From Acidimicrobiia bacterium (GTDB taxonomy: Bacteria; Actinomycetota; Acidimicrobiia; IMCC26256; JAOSJM01): a DNA stretch of 64,000 bases. The notes under the pieces were generated by a model. The model did no database searches, had not been told where the DNA came from, and was given only the letters and a program-made list of their open reading frames with translations. Below, piece after piece: positions 44,715 to 54,521 of the stretch (position 1 is the stretch's first letter; every line of letters begins with the position of its first letter). Location of the stretch: NCBI GenBank assembly GCA_027494165.1, contig JAOSJM010000005.1:558001-622000 (forward strand). Reading direction: 5' to 3'. Both the position numbers and the translations under genes were made by a program.

Positions 44715-45476
44715 ATGAGTCGCTTCCGGATCGGGGTGCAGCTGCATCCCCAGGCGACGTCGATCGAGGACCTCCGGACCGCCTGGCGGGCGGCCGACGA
44801 GCTGGGGGTCGACTCGCTCTGGGTGTGGGACCACTTCTTCCCCCTCTACGGCAACCCCAACGCGAGCCATTTCGAGGCCTACAGCCTCCTCGGCGCGATG
44901 GCGGTCGACACCCGGTGGGCCCGGATCGGCGCGCTCGTCACGTGCAACTCCTACCGCAACCCGGACCTCCTCGCCGACATGGCCCGCACGATCGACCATC
45001 TCTCGGGCGGGCGGTTCGTGCTCGGGATCGGTGCCGGGTGGTTCGAACGCGACTACGCCGAGTACGGCTACGAGCTCGGGACCCGCGGCAGCCGCCTGCG
45101 GGACCTCGGCGCCGCCCTGCCCCGCATCCGCCGGAGGCTCGAGCGCCTCACGCCCCCGCCGGTGGGACCGATGCCGCTGATGATCGGCGGGGGCGGTGAG
45201 AAGGTGACGCTGCGCCTCGTCGCGGAGCACGCGCAGATGTGGAACTCGTTCGGCCCGCCCGAGCAGTACGCGCGACGCAACGGGGTGCTCGACCGCTGGT
45301 GCGCCGAGGTGGCCCGTGACCCGGCCGACATCGAGCGCACCGTCGCCGTGCAGCCGTCGGAGGTCGCCGACGCCGAGGCCTTCCTCGACGCCGGGGCCCA
45401 ACACCTCATCGTGATGGTCGGGCACCCCTTCGACCTCGGACCGGTCCGCGAGCTCCAGCGCGCGGCCCACGGCTGA
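44715..45476 (+). CDS. LLM-class F420-dependent oxidoreductase
   Basis: A 253-residue luciferase-like TIM-barrel protein: FRIGVQLHPQATSIEDLRTAWRAADELGVDSLWVWDHFFP, ARIGALVTCNSYRNPDLLADMARTIDHLSGGRFVLGIGAGWFERDY, and PLMIGGGGEKVTLRL. These match F420-dependent LLM enzymes of actinobacteria. GAAGGAGG lies upstream of the ATG at 44715. Substrate unknown. It is divergent from the amino-acid dehydrogenase. Confidence 0.92.
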   Translation: MSRFRIGVQLHPQATSIEDLRTAWRAADELGVDSLWVWDHFFPLYGNPNASHFEAYSLLGAMAVDTRWARIGALVTCNSYRNPDLLADMARTIDHLSGGRFVLGIGAGWFERDYAEYGYELGTRGSRLRDLGAALPRIRRRLERLTPPPVGPMPLMIGGGGEKVTLRLVAEHAQMWNSFGPPEQYARRNGVLDRWCAEVARDPADIERTVAVQPSEVADAEAFLDAGAQHLIVMVGHPFDLGPVRELQRAAHG

Positions 45477-45496
45477 CCCACGCCGGGCGAGCGGGA

Positions 45497-46831
45497 TCAA
45501 GGCTCCGGCCGCCACGACTCGATCCGGGGGGCGAGCACCTCGGCGAGGGTCGGCGAACCCACCTCGGCCAGGGCGTAGCGGGCCCGCCGGACCGGCTGCT
45601 CGACGTCGAGCAGCCGGTCGAGGTCGATCGGCGTGCCCGACACCACCACGTCGCAGGGGGTCGCCCGGACGGTGGCGGCGAGATCGTCGACCTGCTCGGC
45701 CGAGTAGCCCATGGCCGGGAGCACCGGGCCGATCCCGGGGTAGCGGGCGAAGGTGTCGACGAGCGACCCGACCGCGTACGGGCGCGGGTCGACGAGGTCG
45801 GCCGCCCCGGCACCGCGCGCGGCCACCGTCCCCGCCCCGAAGGGCATGCCGCCGTGGGTGAGGGTCGGCCCGTCCTCCACGACGAGCACCCGGGCCCCGT
45901 CGAGGGGGGGGCCCGGGTCGAGCGTCACCGGCGAGGCGGCCCGCACCACGACGGCCCCGGGGTTGACCGAGGCGACGTTGGCCGCGACCGCGTCGACGTC
46001 CTCGGGCCGGGCGCTGTCGACCTTGTTCACCACCACGACGTCGGCCAGGCGCAGGTTGACCTCGCCCGGGTGGTACGCGAGCTCGTGCCCCGGGCGCAAG
46101 GGGTCCGCCACGGTGACGTGGAGGTCGGGACGGAAGAACGGGACGTCGTTGTTCCCGCCGTCCCAGACGATCACGTCGGCGTCGGCCTCGGCCCGCTCGA
46201 GGACGGCGCGGTAGTCGACGCCGGCGTAGACGACCATCCCGGCTCGAACCGGCTCCTCGTACTCCTCGCGCTCCTCGACCGTGGGGTGCGCCGCGTCCAC
46301 GTCGGCCAGGGTGGCGAAGCGCTGGACCCGCATCGCCTCGAGGTCGCCGTAGGGCATCGGGTGTCGCACCAGCGCCACCCGCAGCCCGGCGTCGAGGAGC
46401 AGGCGGCCGACGTGGCGGGCCGTCTGGCTCTTGCCGGCGCCGGTGCGCACCGCGCACACGGCCACGACGGGCCGGCGGGACTCGAGCATGGTCGAGCGGG
46501 GCCCGGCGAGCCGGAAGTCGGCCCCGGCCGCGAGCACGAGCGACGCCTTGTGCATGACGTCCTCGTGCGACAGGTCGGAGTAGGCGAGGAAGACCTCGTC
46601 GACGGCCTCGGACCGGATGAGGTCGCCGAGGTCCTCCTCGGGCAGGACCCGGATGCCGTGGGGGTAGCGCGAGCCCGCCAGCGACGCGGGGAAGATCCGG
46701 TCGGCGATCCCGGGGATCTGGGCCGCGGTGAACGCCACCACCTCGACCGACGCGTCGTCGCGGTGCAGCACGAGGAAGTCGTGGAAGTCCCGCCCGCCGG
46801 CCCCCATGATCACGATCCTGCGACGGCTCAT
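45497..46831 (-). CDS. cyclic 2,3-diphosphoglycerate synthetase-like GTPase/ATPase
   Basis: A 444-residue protein: RIVIMGAGGRDFHDFLVLHR at the N-terminus, an EVFLAYSDLSHEDVMHKAS segment, a P-loop VCAVRTGAGKSQTARHVGRLL, VIVWDGGNNDVPFFRPDLHVTVADPLRPGHELAYHPGEVNLRLADVVVVNKVDSA (with NKVD). This order matches the family named for archaeal cyclic 2,3-diphosphoglycerate synthetase. Bacterial members are common but their product is untested as far as I know, so a different nucleotide-dependent ligase role is possible. The ATG at 46831 follows GGAAGGG. Confidence 0.8.
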   Translation of the reverse strand: MSRRRIVIMGAGGRDFHDFLVLHRDDASVEVVAFTAAQIPGIADRIFPASLAGSRYPHGIRVLPEEDLGDLIRSEAVDEVFLAYSDLSHEDVMHKASLVLAAGADFRLAGPRSTMLESRRPVVAVCAVRTGAGKSQTARHVGRLLLDAGLRVALVRHPMPYGDLEAMRVQRFATLADVDAAHPTVEEREEYEEPVRAGMVVYAGVDYRAVLERAEADADVIVWDGGNNDVPFFRPDLHVTVADPLRPGHELAYHPGEVNLRLADVVVVNKVDSARPEDVDAVAANVASVNPGAVVVRAASPVTLDPGPPLDGARVLVVEDGPTLTHGGMPFGAGTVAARGAGAADLVDPRPYAVGSLVDTFARYPGIGPVLPAMGYSAEQVDDLAATVRATPCDVVVSGTPIDLDRLLDVEQPVRRARYALAEVGSPTLAEVLAPRIESWRPEP

Positions 46832-46840
46832 CGCCCTTCC

Positions 46841-46952
46841 TGCTCCCGGGTGTCCCGAGCCCCGCTCAGCGACGGTATCGGCACCCGAGACCCGCCATCC
46901 CTGCTCCCGGGTGTCCCGAGCCCCGCTCAGCGACGGTATCGGCACCCGAGAC
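46841..46952. repeat. perfect 51-bp direct repeat with hairpin potential
   Basis: Copies lie at 46841-46891 and 46902-46952, ten bases apart. Each carries CTCCCGGGTGTCCCGAG near one end and GGCACCCGAGAC at the other, so CACCCG/CGGGTG-type pairing can fold each unit. The pair sits between the 3' end of an MMPL transporter gene and the start of the GTPase gene, both on the minus strand. It may be a duplicated terminator, an operator pair or an intergenic repeat family. Confidence 0.75.
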
Positions 46953-46975
46953 GCACGAACGAGCCGGCTGGACGG

Positions 46976-49480
46976 TCAGTCTCCCGGCTCGACCCCCACC
47001 ACGGCCGCCGCGCCCACCGGACCCGGCTCGAGCGACGCCGCCTCCCGACGGGCGACCGTCCGCCCGACGATCAGCCGGTCGCTCCAGGTGAGCAGCGGCG
47101 GCAGCATGACCAGCGCGCACAGCAGCGCCACGAGCACGTTGATGGCGACGACGATCCCGAAGTTCGACAGCAGCGGGAACCCCGAGACGGCGAGCACGGC
47201 GAACCCGCCGGCCGTCGTGAGGCCCGACGCCGTGAAGGCCCGGCCGATCCGCTGGGACGCGGTCCCCACCGCCTCGTCGGGCGAGCCACCCCTGCGCCGC
47301 TCCTCGAGGTAGCGCGCCAGCACGAGCACCGAGAACTCCGTGCAGGTGGCCACGACGAGGGGGCTCGACACCGCGGTCAACGGGTTGACCTGGACCCCCG
47401 CGAGGTGGATGACCGCCCACGACGCGCCCACGGCGGTGGCCACGGGCAACAGCGGGAGCATCGCCTTCACCGGGTTCCGGAACCACACGAGCAGCCACAC
47501 GAACACCGCCGCCAGCGCCGCGTAGGCCATGACGGCCCGGTTGGCGGTGAGCGCGTCGACGGCCTCGATCCCGACCACGGACAGCCCGGCCGACTTCACG
47601 GTCACCCCCTCGGGCGGGGCGACGTCACCGGCGATGTCGGCCTTCAGGTCCTCGATGAGCTGCTTCTGCTCACCGAGCGACAGGGCGCCGACGGCGAAGA
47701 TGATGTGGGCCCGGGTGTGGTCCTCGCTCACGAACGTGCGCAGCATCCAGTCGGGGGCGATGTCGAGCACCGCCTCCACGTCCTCACGGGCGGGCGCGAA
47801 GCCGGTGACCTCGGTGGTGATCGAGGCGATGCTGCTCGTGCGCTGGACGTCGCCGGGGTGCCGCTCGACCTCCACCTCCTCGAAGCGCTGCATCCACTCG
47901 AGCACGTCGGGCGCCAGCACGTCGTCGGCCTCGACCATGAGCCCCATGTCGGACGACGAGCCGCTGACATCCCGGACCCGGCGCAGGTCGGTGAGCACGG
48001 GGCTGTCCTGGGGCACGAACCGCTCGGGGTCCGACTCGACGTCGGTGCGATCCTGGGCCGCGTACCCGGCCACGACCAGTGCCACGCCGAGCACCACGAC
48101 GACGATCGGGCGGCCCCGCGCCACCGTGGCCAGCCCGTGCACCCCCCGCTCGAGCAGCTGCCGGCCCCGGGGACGGACCCGGTGGGGCCGGCGGTGGTCC
48201 CGCCAGGCGAGGACGCTCGGGACGACGACGAGCACGTTGACGAGGAGCACCGACACCCCGACCGCGAGCAGGGTCCCGAAGTCGCGGATCATCGGCACCT
48301 CCGAGATCCGCAGGGCGAGGAACCCCGCGACGCCGGCGACCACGGTGACGAACAGGGCCGGACCGACGTGGGTGAGCGACCGCTCGAGGATCGCGGCCTG
48401 GTCGTCGCCCCGCTCGGCCTCCTCCTCGTAGCGGCTGTGCGCCTGGATCGCGAAGTCGACCCCGAGCCCGATGAGGATCGGCAGGCCCGAGATCGTGACC
48501 ATCGTGAGGGCGATGCCCATGAGCCCCAGGACGCCGAAGGCCCAGGCGATCCCGAGGAGGGCCACCGGCAGCGAGACCCACCGCCACCGGGCCCGGAAGA
48601 CCAGGAGCAGGATCACGAGCATCACACCCATGGCCAGCGCACCCGTGGTGGCCATGTCGCTGCGCATCCGGTCGTTGATCTCCTTGAGGAGCACCGGGGA
48701 GCCGGTCGGGAGGACGTCGAAGCCCTCGAAGTCGGCCGCCTCGGCGAGCTCCACGATGTCGCCGGCGACGACGCCCTGCTCGTCGATGGTGAGGTTCCCC
48801 TTCAGGCGCACGGCCATGATCACGTGCTGCTCGTCGGGGAACTGCCCCCGGAAGGAGGGGCGGATCTCCCCGTCCGCGTCGAAGACGAGGAAGTCCACGA
48901 ACGCGGGGTTGTCGAGGCTCTGCTCGCCGGCCGCGGCGAGCCGGACCGCCTCGGCGCCGGTGCGCTCGGCGAACTCCTGCGCGACGGCGTCGCGCGCCGC
49001 CCGGGCGGCCGCCTCCTGGTCGGCCTCGGTCGCCCCGGCCGCCGCCGCCTCCTCCCGGGCCCTCTCGGCGGCCGCGTCCTGCTCGCGGGGCAGCGCCTGG
49101 CCCGTGAGCTGCGCCCCGATGGCGATCTGGTCGACGGCGAACCTGGCCGCGCCGAGGGGGCTGAAGACGGCGTGCGTGCCCCCGGTGGCCACGATGTCGG
49201 CCTCGAGCGCCTCGAGCTCGACGAGGTTGTGCGGGCTGAACAGCTCGCGGACGTCACCGGTGAAGAGGATGATCATCGGGTCGCCGCCGAACTGGTGTTG
49301 GTAGACGACGTTCTCCTCGTACACCGGCGACCCGGAGGGGATCATCGTGTCCTGGGTGGACTTGAACTCGAGCCGGGGCAGCCCGAGCGCGAGGACGGCG
49401 GTGGTGACGAGCGCGCCGGCGAGCAGCCAGCGGTGGCGCCGGTGGACGACCCTGGCGTAGAAGCCCCAGAACCCAGCCAT
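46976..49480 (-). CDS. MMPL/RND-superfamily transporter
   Basis: An 834-residue, 12-span protein. Start MAGFWGFYARVVHRRHRWLLAG is the first span; the large extracytoplasmic loop contains QALPREQDAAAERAREEAAAAG, an Ala/Glu-rich coiled coil. The first SSD-like bundle includes VTISGLPILIGLGVDFAIQAHSRYEEE, with the Asp-containing GVDFA motif of proton-driven RND proteins. A second half repeats the arrangement (VSSPLVVATCTEFSVLVLARYLEERRRGG). It probably exports lipids or other hydrophobic compounds. The paralogue at 59212-61668 shares the layout. Confidence 0.92.
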   Translation of the reverse strand: MAGFWGFYARVVHRRHRWLLAGALVTTAVLALGLPRLEFKSTQDTMIPSGSPVYEENVVYQHQFGGDPMIILFTGDVRELFSPHNLVELEALEADIVATGGTHAVFSPLGAARFAVDQIAIGAQLTGQALPREQDAAAERAREEAAAAGATEADQEAAARAARDAVAQEFAERTGAEAVRLAAAGEQSLDNPAFVDFLVFDADGEIRPSFRGQFPDEQHVIMAVRLKGNLTIDEQGVVAGDIVELAEAADFEGFDVLPTGSPVLLKEINDRMRSDMATTGALAMGVMLVILLLVFRARWRWVSLPVALLGIAWAFGVLGLMGIALTMVTISGLPILIGLGVDFAIQAHSRYEEEAERGDDQAAILERSLTHVGPALFVTVVAGVAGFLALRISEVPMIRDFGTLLAVGVSVLLVNVLVVVPSVLAWRDHRRPHRVRPRGRQLLERGVHGLATVARGRPIVVVVLGVALVVAGYAAQDRTDVESDPERFVPQDSPVLTDLRRVRDVSGSSSDMGLMVEADDVLAPDVLEWMQRFEEVEVERHPGDVQRTSSIASITTEVTGFAPAREDVEAVLDIAPDWMLRTFVSEDHTRAHIIFAVGALSLGEQKQLIEDLKADIAGDVAPPEGVTVKSAGLSVVGIEAVDALTANRAVMAYAALAAVFVWLLVWFRNPVKAMLPLLPVATAVGASWAVIHLAGVQVNPLTAVSSPLVVATCTEFSVLVLARYLEERRRGGSPDEAVGTASQRIGRAFTASGLTTAGGFAVLAVSGFPLLSNFGIVVAINVLVALLCALVMLPPLLTWSDRLIVGRTVARREAASLEPGPVGAAAVVGVEPGD

Positions 49481-49761
49481 GACCACTCCTCGGACGTCCT
49501 CGGGTCGGTCCCCGAGCGGGCCCCGGCCCCCCGTCCGGCGCGATCCGGTACGTTCTGTGATGAACCGTACGCTCCTCGGGCAGAGCCTACCGACGACGGA
49601 GGCTCGACGGAAGCTCCCCACGCCGCGGCCGCACCGGCGGGCGCCCGGGCGGGAAGGGCGCCGGCACTGGCTAACCTGGACGGGCCCGATGGCGCGAACG
49701 CCGCGGCGCCTCCGGGTCGGGTGCCAGTGCGGGGATCGGGCCGGGACGGGTCGGGGAGGAC
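49481..49761. other. divergent intergenic region between transporter and acyltransferase genes
   Basis: No gene is supported in these 281 bp. Near 49552-49562 the top strand reads GATCCGGTACGTTCTGTGATGAACCGTACGCTCC, where GTACG and CGTAC form a short inverted repeat that could be an operator. I see no clear promoter hexamers. Confidence 0.35.
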
Positions 49762-51717
49762 GTGAGCAGCGACCGCCGCTTCGCCTACCAGCCGTCACTC
49801 GACGGGCTGCGGGCGCTCGCGGTCGGCGCGGTGCTCGTGTACCACCTCGAGTACGGGTGGGCCCGGGGCGGGTTCCTCGGAGTCGACGCCTTCTTCGTCC
49901 TCTCCGGCTACCTCATCACCAGCCTGCTGCTCGCGGAGTGGTCCGGGACCGGGGCGATCGACCGCCTGGCGTTCTGGATCCGCCGGCTCCGGCGGCTGCT
50001 CCCCGCCCTGCTGCTGGTCCTCGCCGGGGTGGCGGTCTACGCCCACGTCTACGTACCCGCCAGCCAGCTCGGCCAGCTCCGCACCGACGGGTTCGCCAGC
50101 CTGTTCTACGTCCAGAACTGGTGGCTGATCGGCTCGGGCCAGTCCTACTTCGACCTCTTCGCCGCTCCGTCCCCGCTCAAGCACACCTGGTCGCTGGCCA
50201 TCGAGGAGCAGTACTACCTGGTCTGGCCGCTCGTCGTGCTGTTCTGCCTCCGGGTGGGGCGGGGCTCCCGCCGGCCGCTGGTCGTCACCTCGGTGGTCGG
50301 CACCGTCGCCTCGGTGCTCGCCATGGCCGCCCTCTACAGCCCTGTCGACCCCTCCACCGCCTACTACCACACCGGCGCCCGGGCCCACTCGCTGCTCGTC
50401 GGCGGCCTGCTCGGCCTCGCCCTCGAGCGCCACACGGTCCGGGGCCGGGCCGGCCGGGCCGCCCTGCACACCGGCGGCCTGATCGCCGCGGGCACCATCG
50501 TGTGGTTCTGGGCGCGCGTGGGCGACACCGACGGATGGATGTACCGGGGCGGGTTCCTCGCCTTCGCCCTGCTCGTGGCGGCCGTGATCGCCTCGGCCGT
50601 CCATCCCGGCTCGCCGCTCCGGCGGGCCATGTCGGCCCGGCCCCTCGTGTGGATCGGGAAGATCTCCTACGGCCTCTACCTCTGGCACTGGCCCGTCCTG
50701 GTGCTCCTCACGCCGGGTCGCACCGGCCTCGACGGCCTCGCGCTCGACGCCCTGCGCGTCGCCACCACGCTCGCCGTCGCCACCGCCTCGTACCACGCCG
50801 TCGAGCTGCCGATCCGCCGCGGTGCGCTGCGCGGCCGGCTGAGCTGGGCCGCCGCCCCCGCGGGCGTCACCGTGGCCGGCGTCGCCCTCGCGGCGGCCAC
50901 GCTCGGAGCCGTCGCGCCGAGCACCACGTTCAGTGCCCCCGCGGACGCGGCGACGGTCCCGGGCACGACGCCCACGACGACCCCGGCGGCTCGCGCTCCC
51001 GGAGGGACGGTGGTCGTCGTGGGCGACTCCGTGGCGGTGAGCCTCATGCCGGGTCTCGAGCAGGAGCTCTCCGCCGCGGGCATCAGCCTCGTGCCCGGGG
51101 CGATCCCGGGCTGCGGGGTGGTCGACCTCTTGACCGTCGACGACCAGGGTGCTCCGTTCCCGTGGTCGGAGAACTGCGTCGCGGCGGTCCCCGACGCGCT
51201 CGACCGGATCGTCGCCGACCACGATCCCGACCTCGTGGTGTGGCTCAGCTCCTGGGAGACCGCCGACCACCGGGTCGACGGCGAGCACGTCAGGTTCGGG
51301 ACGCCCGAGGGGGACGAGGTGCTCCTCGAGGCCATGGAACGGGCCCGCCGGCGGCTCACGGCCGGGGGCGCGCGGCTGGTGATGCTGACGATGCCCGCCG
51401 GGGCACCGAGCGACCAGTACCCCGACCGTCCGCGCGACGACGACGACTTCGTCCGGCTGTCGAGGATCACGGGCGAGCTCGCCGACCGCCACGCGGACGT
51501 GTCGGTGGTGGACCTCGCCGCCCTCGCCTGCCCCGGGGGACCACCGTGCGAGCCCGTGGTCGACGGCGTCCGCCTTCGCCCCGAGGACGGCCGTCACTAC
51601 TCCCCCGAGGGCGCGGCGTGGACGGCGGCCCGGGTCGTGCCCGAGATCGTCGAGCTGCTCCCGACCGGCGGCCCCCCGGCGGCCGCGACGGTCGCCCCCT
51701 CGCCGGCCCGGCCCTAG
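49762..51717 (+). CDS. acyltransferase-3 (OafA/YrhL-like) membrane protein with C-terminal SGNH domain
   Basis: A 651-residue protein from GTG (V-S-S-D-R-R-F). The acyltransferase-3 domain starts YQPSLDGLRALAVGAVLVYH (catalytic His region), GFLGVDAFFVLSGYLIT, RRLRRLLPALLLVL and HTWSLAIEEQYYLVWPL, with ten or more spans. It is followed by a linker and a SGNH domain: VVVGDSVAVSLMPGL (GDS), WLSSWETAD and DGRHYSPEGAAW. The fusion O-acylates exported polysaccharide, peptidoglycan or lipid glycans outside the membrane. Frame intact. Confidence 0.93.
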   Translation: MSSDRRFAYQPSLDGLRALAVGAVLVYHLEYGWARGGFLGVDAFFVLSGYLITSLLLAEWSGTGAIDRLAFWIRRLRRLLPALLLVLAGVAVYAHVYVPASQLGQLRTDGFASLFYVQNWWLIGSGQSYFDLFAAPSPLKHTWSLAIEEQYYLVWPLVVLFCLRVGRGSRRPLVVTSVVGTVASVLAMAALYSPVDPSTAYYHTGARAHSLLVGGLLGLALERHTVRGRAGRAALHTGGLIAAGTIVWFWARVGDTDGWMYRGGFLAFALLVAAVIASAVHPGSPLRRAMSARPLVWIGKISYGLYLWHWPVLVLLTPGRTGLDGLALDALRVATTLAVATASYHAVELPIRRGALRGRLSWAAAPAGVTVAGVALAAATLGAVAPSTTFSAPADAATVPGTTPTTTPAARAPGGTVVVVGDSVAVSLMPGLEQELSAAGISLVPGAIPGCGVVDLLTVDDQGAPFPWSENCVAAVPDALDRIVADHDPDLVVWLSSWETADHRVDGEHVRFGTPEGDEVLLEAMERARRRLTAGGARLVMLTMPAGAPSDQYPDRPRDDDDFVRLSRITGELADRHADVSVVDLAALACPGGPPCEPVVDGVRLRPEDGRHYSPEGAAWTAARVVPEIVELLPTGGPPAAATVAPSPARP

Positions 51718-52954
51718 GGAGCGGGGCCGAGGGCCCCCGAGGCGCGCAGGGCGGCGAGGCGTTCGCCGCCGTAGCCGAGCACGTCGCGCAGCACGACCTC
51801 GGTGTGCTCGCCGGGCTCGGGGGCCGCGGGAGGGTCGGGCAGCGCCGGCTCGGTGTGGATCGGGGTGCCGAGGATCGGCATGCCGTGCACGGAGGCGTCG
51901 AGCCAGCGCATCCGGGCCCGGAAGTGGGGGTCGGACCGCAGCTCGGCTCCGTCCGCGTTCACGGGCACCCCGGCGACGTCGGCGTCGAGGAAGAGCTGCA
52001 CCCAGTCGGCCTGGGTCCGGGTCGCGAAGACCTCGACCAGCTCGGCCCGCAGCTCGCGGTTGCCGAACTGGTGATCGGCCACCTCGGCGCTCGGGAAGCG
52101 GTCGAGGAGGTCGGGCCGACCGACCGCGCTCGTGAAGTGCTCCCAGAACTTCCGCTCCGAGGCCATGAAGAGGACGTGCCGGCCGTCGGCGGTCCGGTAG
52201 TACTGGTAGCGGACGTCCTCCTGGAACGGGTCCTGGCCGGGCCGGAGACCCGGAGGCGGGGCCAGCTCCGTCACCTCACCCGCGGCGGCCCGGGCGTCGG
52301 CGGCAGCCTGGCGGGACAGCTGCCAGGCGTTCCAGTGGGCCGCTGCGTCGGCCTCGGCGACGTCGACGGTGCACCCCTCCCCGGTGGCCCGGGCCGACAG
52401 GATCCCGGCGAGGAGCGCGACGGTGCCGTAGAGGGGCCCGGCCGTGATGCCGACCTCCGTGTACCCGCCCGGGATGCAGGGCCAACCGTTCGGGCCGGGC
52501 ACCGGCGGGGCCAGCGCCGCGTACGCGTCGAACCCGACGCCGTGGCTGGCGAGGTCCCGGTAGGGACCGGTCTGCCCGAAGCCCGACAGCGACACGAGCA
52601 CGATCCCCGGGTTCACCTCGCGGAGCCGCTCGAAGCCGAGCCCCCGGCGCTCCAGTGCCCCGGGGCGCAGCCCTCGATCACCGCGTCGGAGCGGGCCACG
52701 AGATCCTCGAAGACCGCCACGCCTTCGGCCGTGCGCAGGTCGAGGCCGACGCTGCGCTTCCCCCGGTTCCACGTCCGGTGGAGCGGTGAGACCGTCTCGT
52801 CGGGCGACTTGCCGACGAGGCGCACGTAGTCGCCCCCACCCGGCTCCTCGACCTTGATCACGTCGGCCCCGAGGTCGACGAGGTGCATCCCCAACGCGTC
52901 GGGCGCCAGGAGCGCGACCTCCACGACCCGCACCCCTTCGAGCAGTCCCCCCAT
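51714..52954 (-). CDS. CaiB/BaiF family CoA-transferase, one frameshift
   Basis: Family III CoA-transferase: LLEGVRVVEVALLAPDALGMHLVDLGADVIKVEEPGGGDYVR, with the catalytic Asp expected in the LVDLGADVIKVE region neighbourhood, HRTWNRGKRSVGLDLRT, then a shift at 52671-52673 (GGG that should be GGGG). It resumes as LRPGALERRGLGFERLREVNPGIVLVSLSGFGQTGPYRD and continues to the end. It transfers CoA between carboxylic acids; substrate unknown. The homopolymer shift is probably a sequencing error. Confidence 0.88.
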
Positions 52955-53080
52955 GCCCGCTCCCTTCCCCGTGCCCGCTGGAGGCTGGCCATTCCCTGAC
53001 GCCGTTGTCAACTCGAGCGGCCGGGCTCCGGCCACGGCGGCGCCACGCCGTTACGATGCCGCCGTCCCGAGGAGGCCTGT

Positions 53081-54508
53081 GTGATCGAACGTCGACCGCG
53101 ACCGCGGCCGGCCCCGCCGCGGCTCCGGCGTCCGCCGATCCGCGGCACGTCCCGGGCGGCCGCCGTCCTCGCGGTCGCGCTGGCGGTCCAGCTCACCGTG
53201 GCCCTCACCCCGGCCGCCGGGCGGACCGGCGCACCCACGACCTGCCCCCCGGACCCGCGCGTCTACCTCGTGGGGGACTCCGTGCTCCTCGGCGCACGGC
53301 GCACCGTCCCCACGGCGCTCGCCGGCTGGGACGTGACCTTCGACGCCGTCGGCAGCCTGCTGACCCAGGACGCGCCGCACCGGATCACGCGGCATCGATC
53401 CGCCGTCGGTGACGTCGTGGTCGTCGTCCTGGGCAACAACTACCTGGGCGACCGGCTCCACTTCCGCCGGTCGGTCGACGAGGTGATGGGGGCGCTCACC
53501 GATGTCGACCTCGTCGTGTGGTTCACCACGAGCGAGTTCGAGCCCTCGCGCCGGACGGTCAACGCCGAGCTGCTGGACGCGGCCGGTCGCTGGTCGAACC
53601 TCGAGATCCTCGACTGGAACCGGGTCGTGTCCGAGCGACCCGGGCTCGTGGGGCCCGACCGCCTGCACCTCACCCACGAGGGCGCCCGGGTCATGGGCGC
53701 GCTCCTGGCGCTGCGCCTGGGCGCGTGGCGAGCGCTCCGCGGACCGGCCGAACCGACCTTCCGCTCCTTCGGCGAGGGCCCGCCGTCGCCGGCGACGGGC
53801 CCGACGTCCCGCTGCCCCCGTCGTCGGGGCCGCGGGTCGGCCGGGTGGCGAGGGGGCCTGGGCGGCGGGCGCCGACGGCGGCATCTTCGCCTTCGGCGAC
53901 GCCGGCTTCCACGGCAGCACCGGCAACCTCACCCTCAACCAGCCCATCGTCGCCATGGCCGCCACCCCCACCGGGAACGGCTACTGGCTCGTCGCCGCCG
54001 ACGGCGGCATCTTCGCCTTCGGCGACGCCACCTTCCACGGCAGCACCGGCAACCTCACCCTCAACCAACCCATCGTCGCCATGGCCGCCACCCCCACCGG
54101 CGACGGCTACTGGCTCGTCGCCGCCGACGGCGGCATCTTCGCCTTCGGCGACGCCACCTTCCACGGCAGCACCGGCAACCTCACCCTCAACCAACCCATC
54201 GTCGCCATGGCCGCCACCCCCACCGGGAACGGCTACTGGCTCGTCGCCGCCGACGGCGGCATCTTCGCCTTCGGCGACGCCACCTTCCACGGCAGCACCG
54301 GCAACCTCACCCTCAACCAACCCATCGTCGGCACGGCCCCCACCCCCACCGGCGACGGCTACTGGCTCGTCGCCGCCGACGGCGGCATCTTCTCCTTCGG
54401 CGACGCCACCTTCCACGGGGCCGGTACCGCAGAGCCCGGCGACCGGGCGGTCGCGCTCCTCCCCTCGCCGGGCGGCTACCGGATCGTGGGCTCGCGCCCG
54501 GCCCCTGA
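53081..54508 (+). CDS. secreted SGNH-hydrolase-like protein with four near-identical 42-aa repeats, internal frameshifts
   Basis: The GTG at 53081 starts an Arg-rich N-terminus and a signal segment ([22 protein letters not shown]). The SGNH domain has [13 protein letters not shown] (GDS), [13 protein letters not shown] (GNN) and [16 protein letters not shown] (D-x-x-H). From about 53875 to 54415 four 126-bp repeats encode [33 protein letters not shown]-type units, read in a shifted frame. Shifts are needed near 53815-53865 and again before the TGA at 54506. The repeats are almost identical at DNA level. The protein is likely an exported esterase or glycan acetyl-esterase. Confidence 0.8.
   Translation: MIERRPRPRPAPPRLRRPPIRGTSRAAAVLAVALAVQLTVALTPAAGRTGAPTTCPPDPRVYLVGDSVLLGARRTVPTALAGWDVTFDAVGSLLTQDAPHRITRHRSAVGDVVVVVLGNNYLGDRLHFRRSVDEVMGALTDVDLVVWFTTSEFEPSRRTVNAELLDAAGRWSNLEILDWNRVVSERPGLVGPDRLHLTHEGARVMGALLALRLGAWRALRGPAEPTFRSFGEGPPSPATGPTSRCPRRRGRGSAGWRGGLGGGRRRRHLRLRRRRLPRQHRQPHPQPAHRRHGRHPHRERLLARRRRRRHLRLRRRHLPRQHRQPHPQPTHRRHGRHPHRRRLLARRRRRRHLRLRRRHLPRQHRQPHPQPTHRRHGRHPHRERLLARRRRRRHLRLRRRHLPRQHRQPHPQPTHRRHGPHPHRRRLLARRRRRRHLLLRRRHLPRGRYRRARRPGGRAPPLAGRLPDRGLAPGP
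53875..54415 (+). repeat. 126-bp tandem coding repeats (four units)
   Basis: Four consecutive units of 126 bp encode 42 residues each. They differ at only a few positions, such as GGGAAC versus GGCGAC in the G-(N/D)-G-Y-W hinge and ATGGCC versus ACGGCC near the last unit. Such near-identity means recent duplication or gene conversion. The same repeat family, more diverged, occurs at 41020-41720 on the other strand. Confidence 0.88.
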
Positions 54509-54521
54509 CCCGTCCCGGCCC

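Noticed and set aside
45854-49765. A 1303-residue open frame on the plus strand
   Set aside because: It is antisense to the GTPase and MMPL genes and has the Arg/Pro/Gly/His-rich composition of a shadow frame in high-GC DNA.
53875-54415. Regularly spaced repeats that might suggest a CRISPR array
   Set aside because: Units are 126 bp, contiguous without unique spacers, and code in frame for a 42-residue protein repeat.
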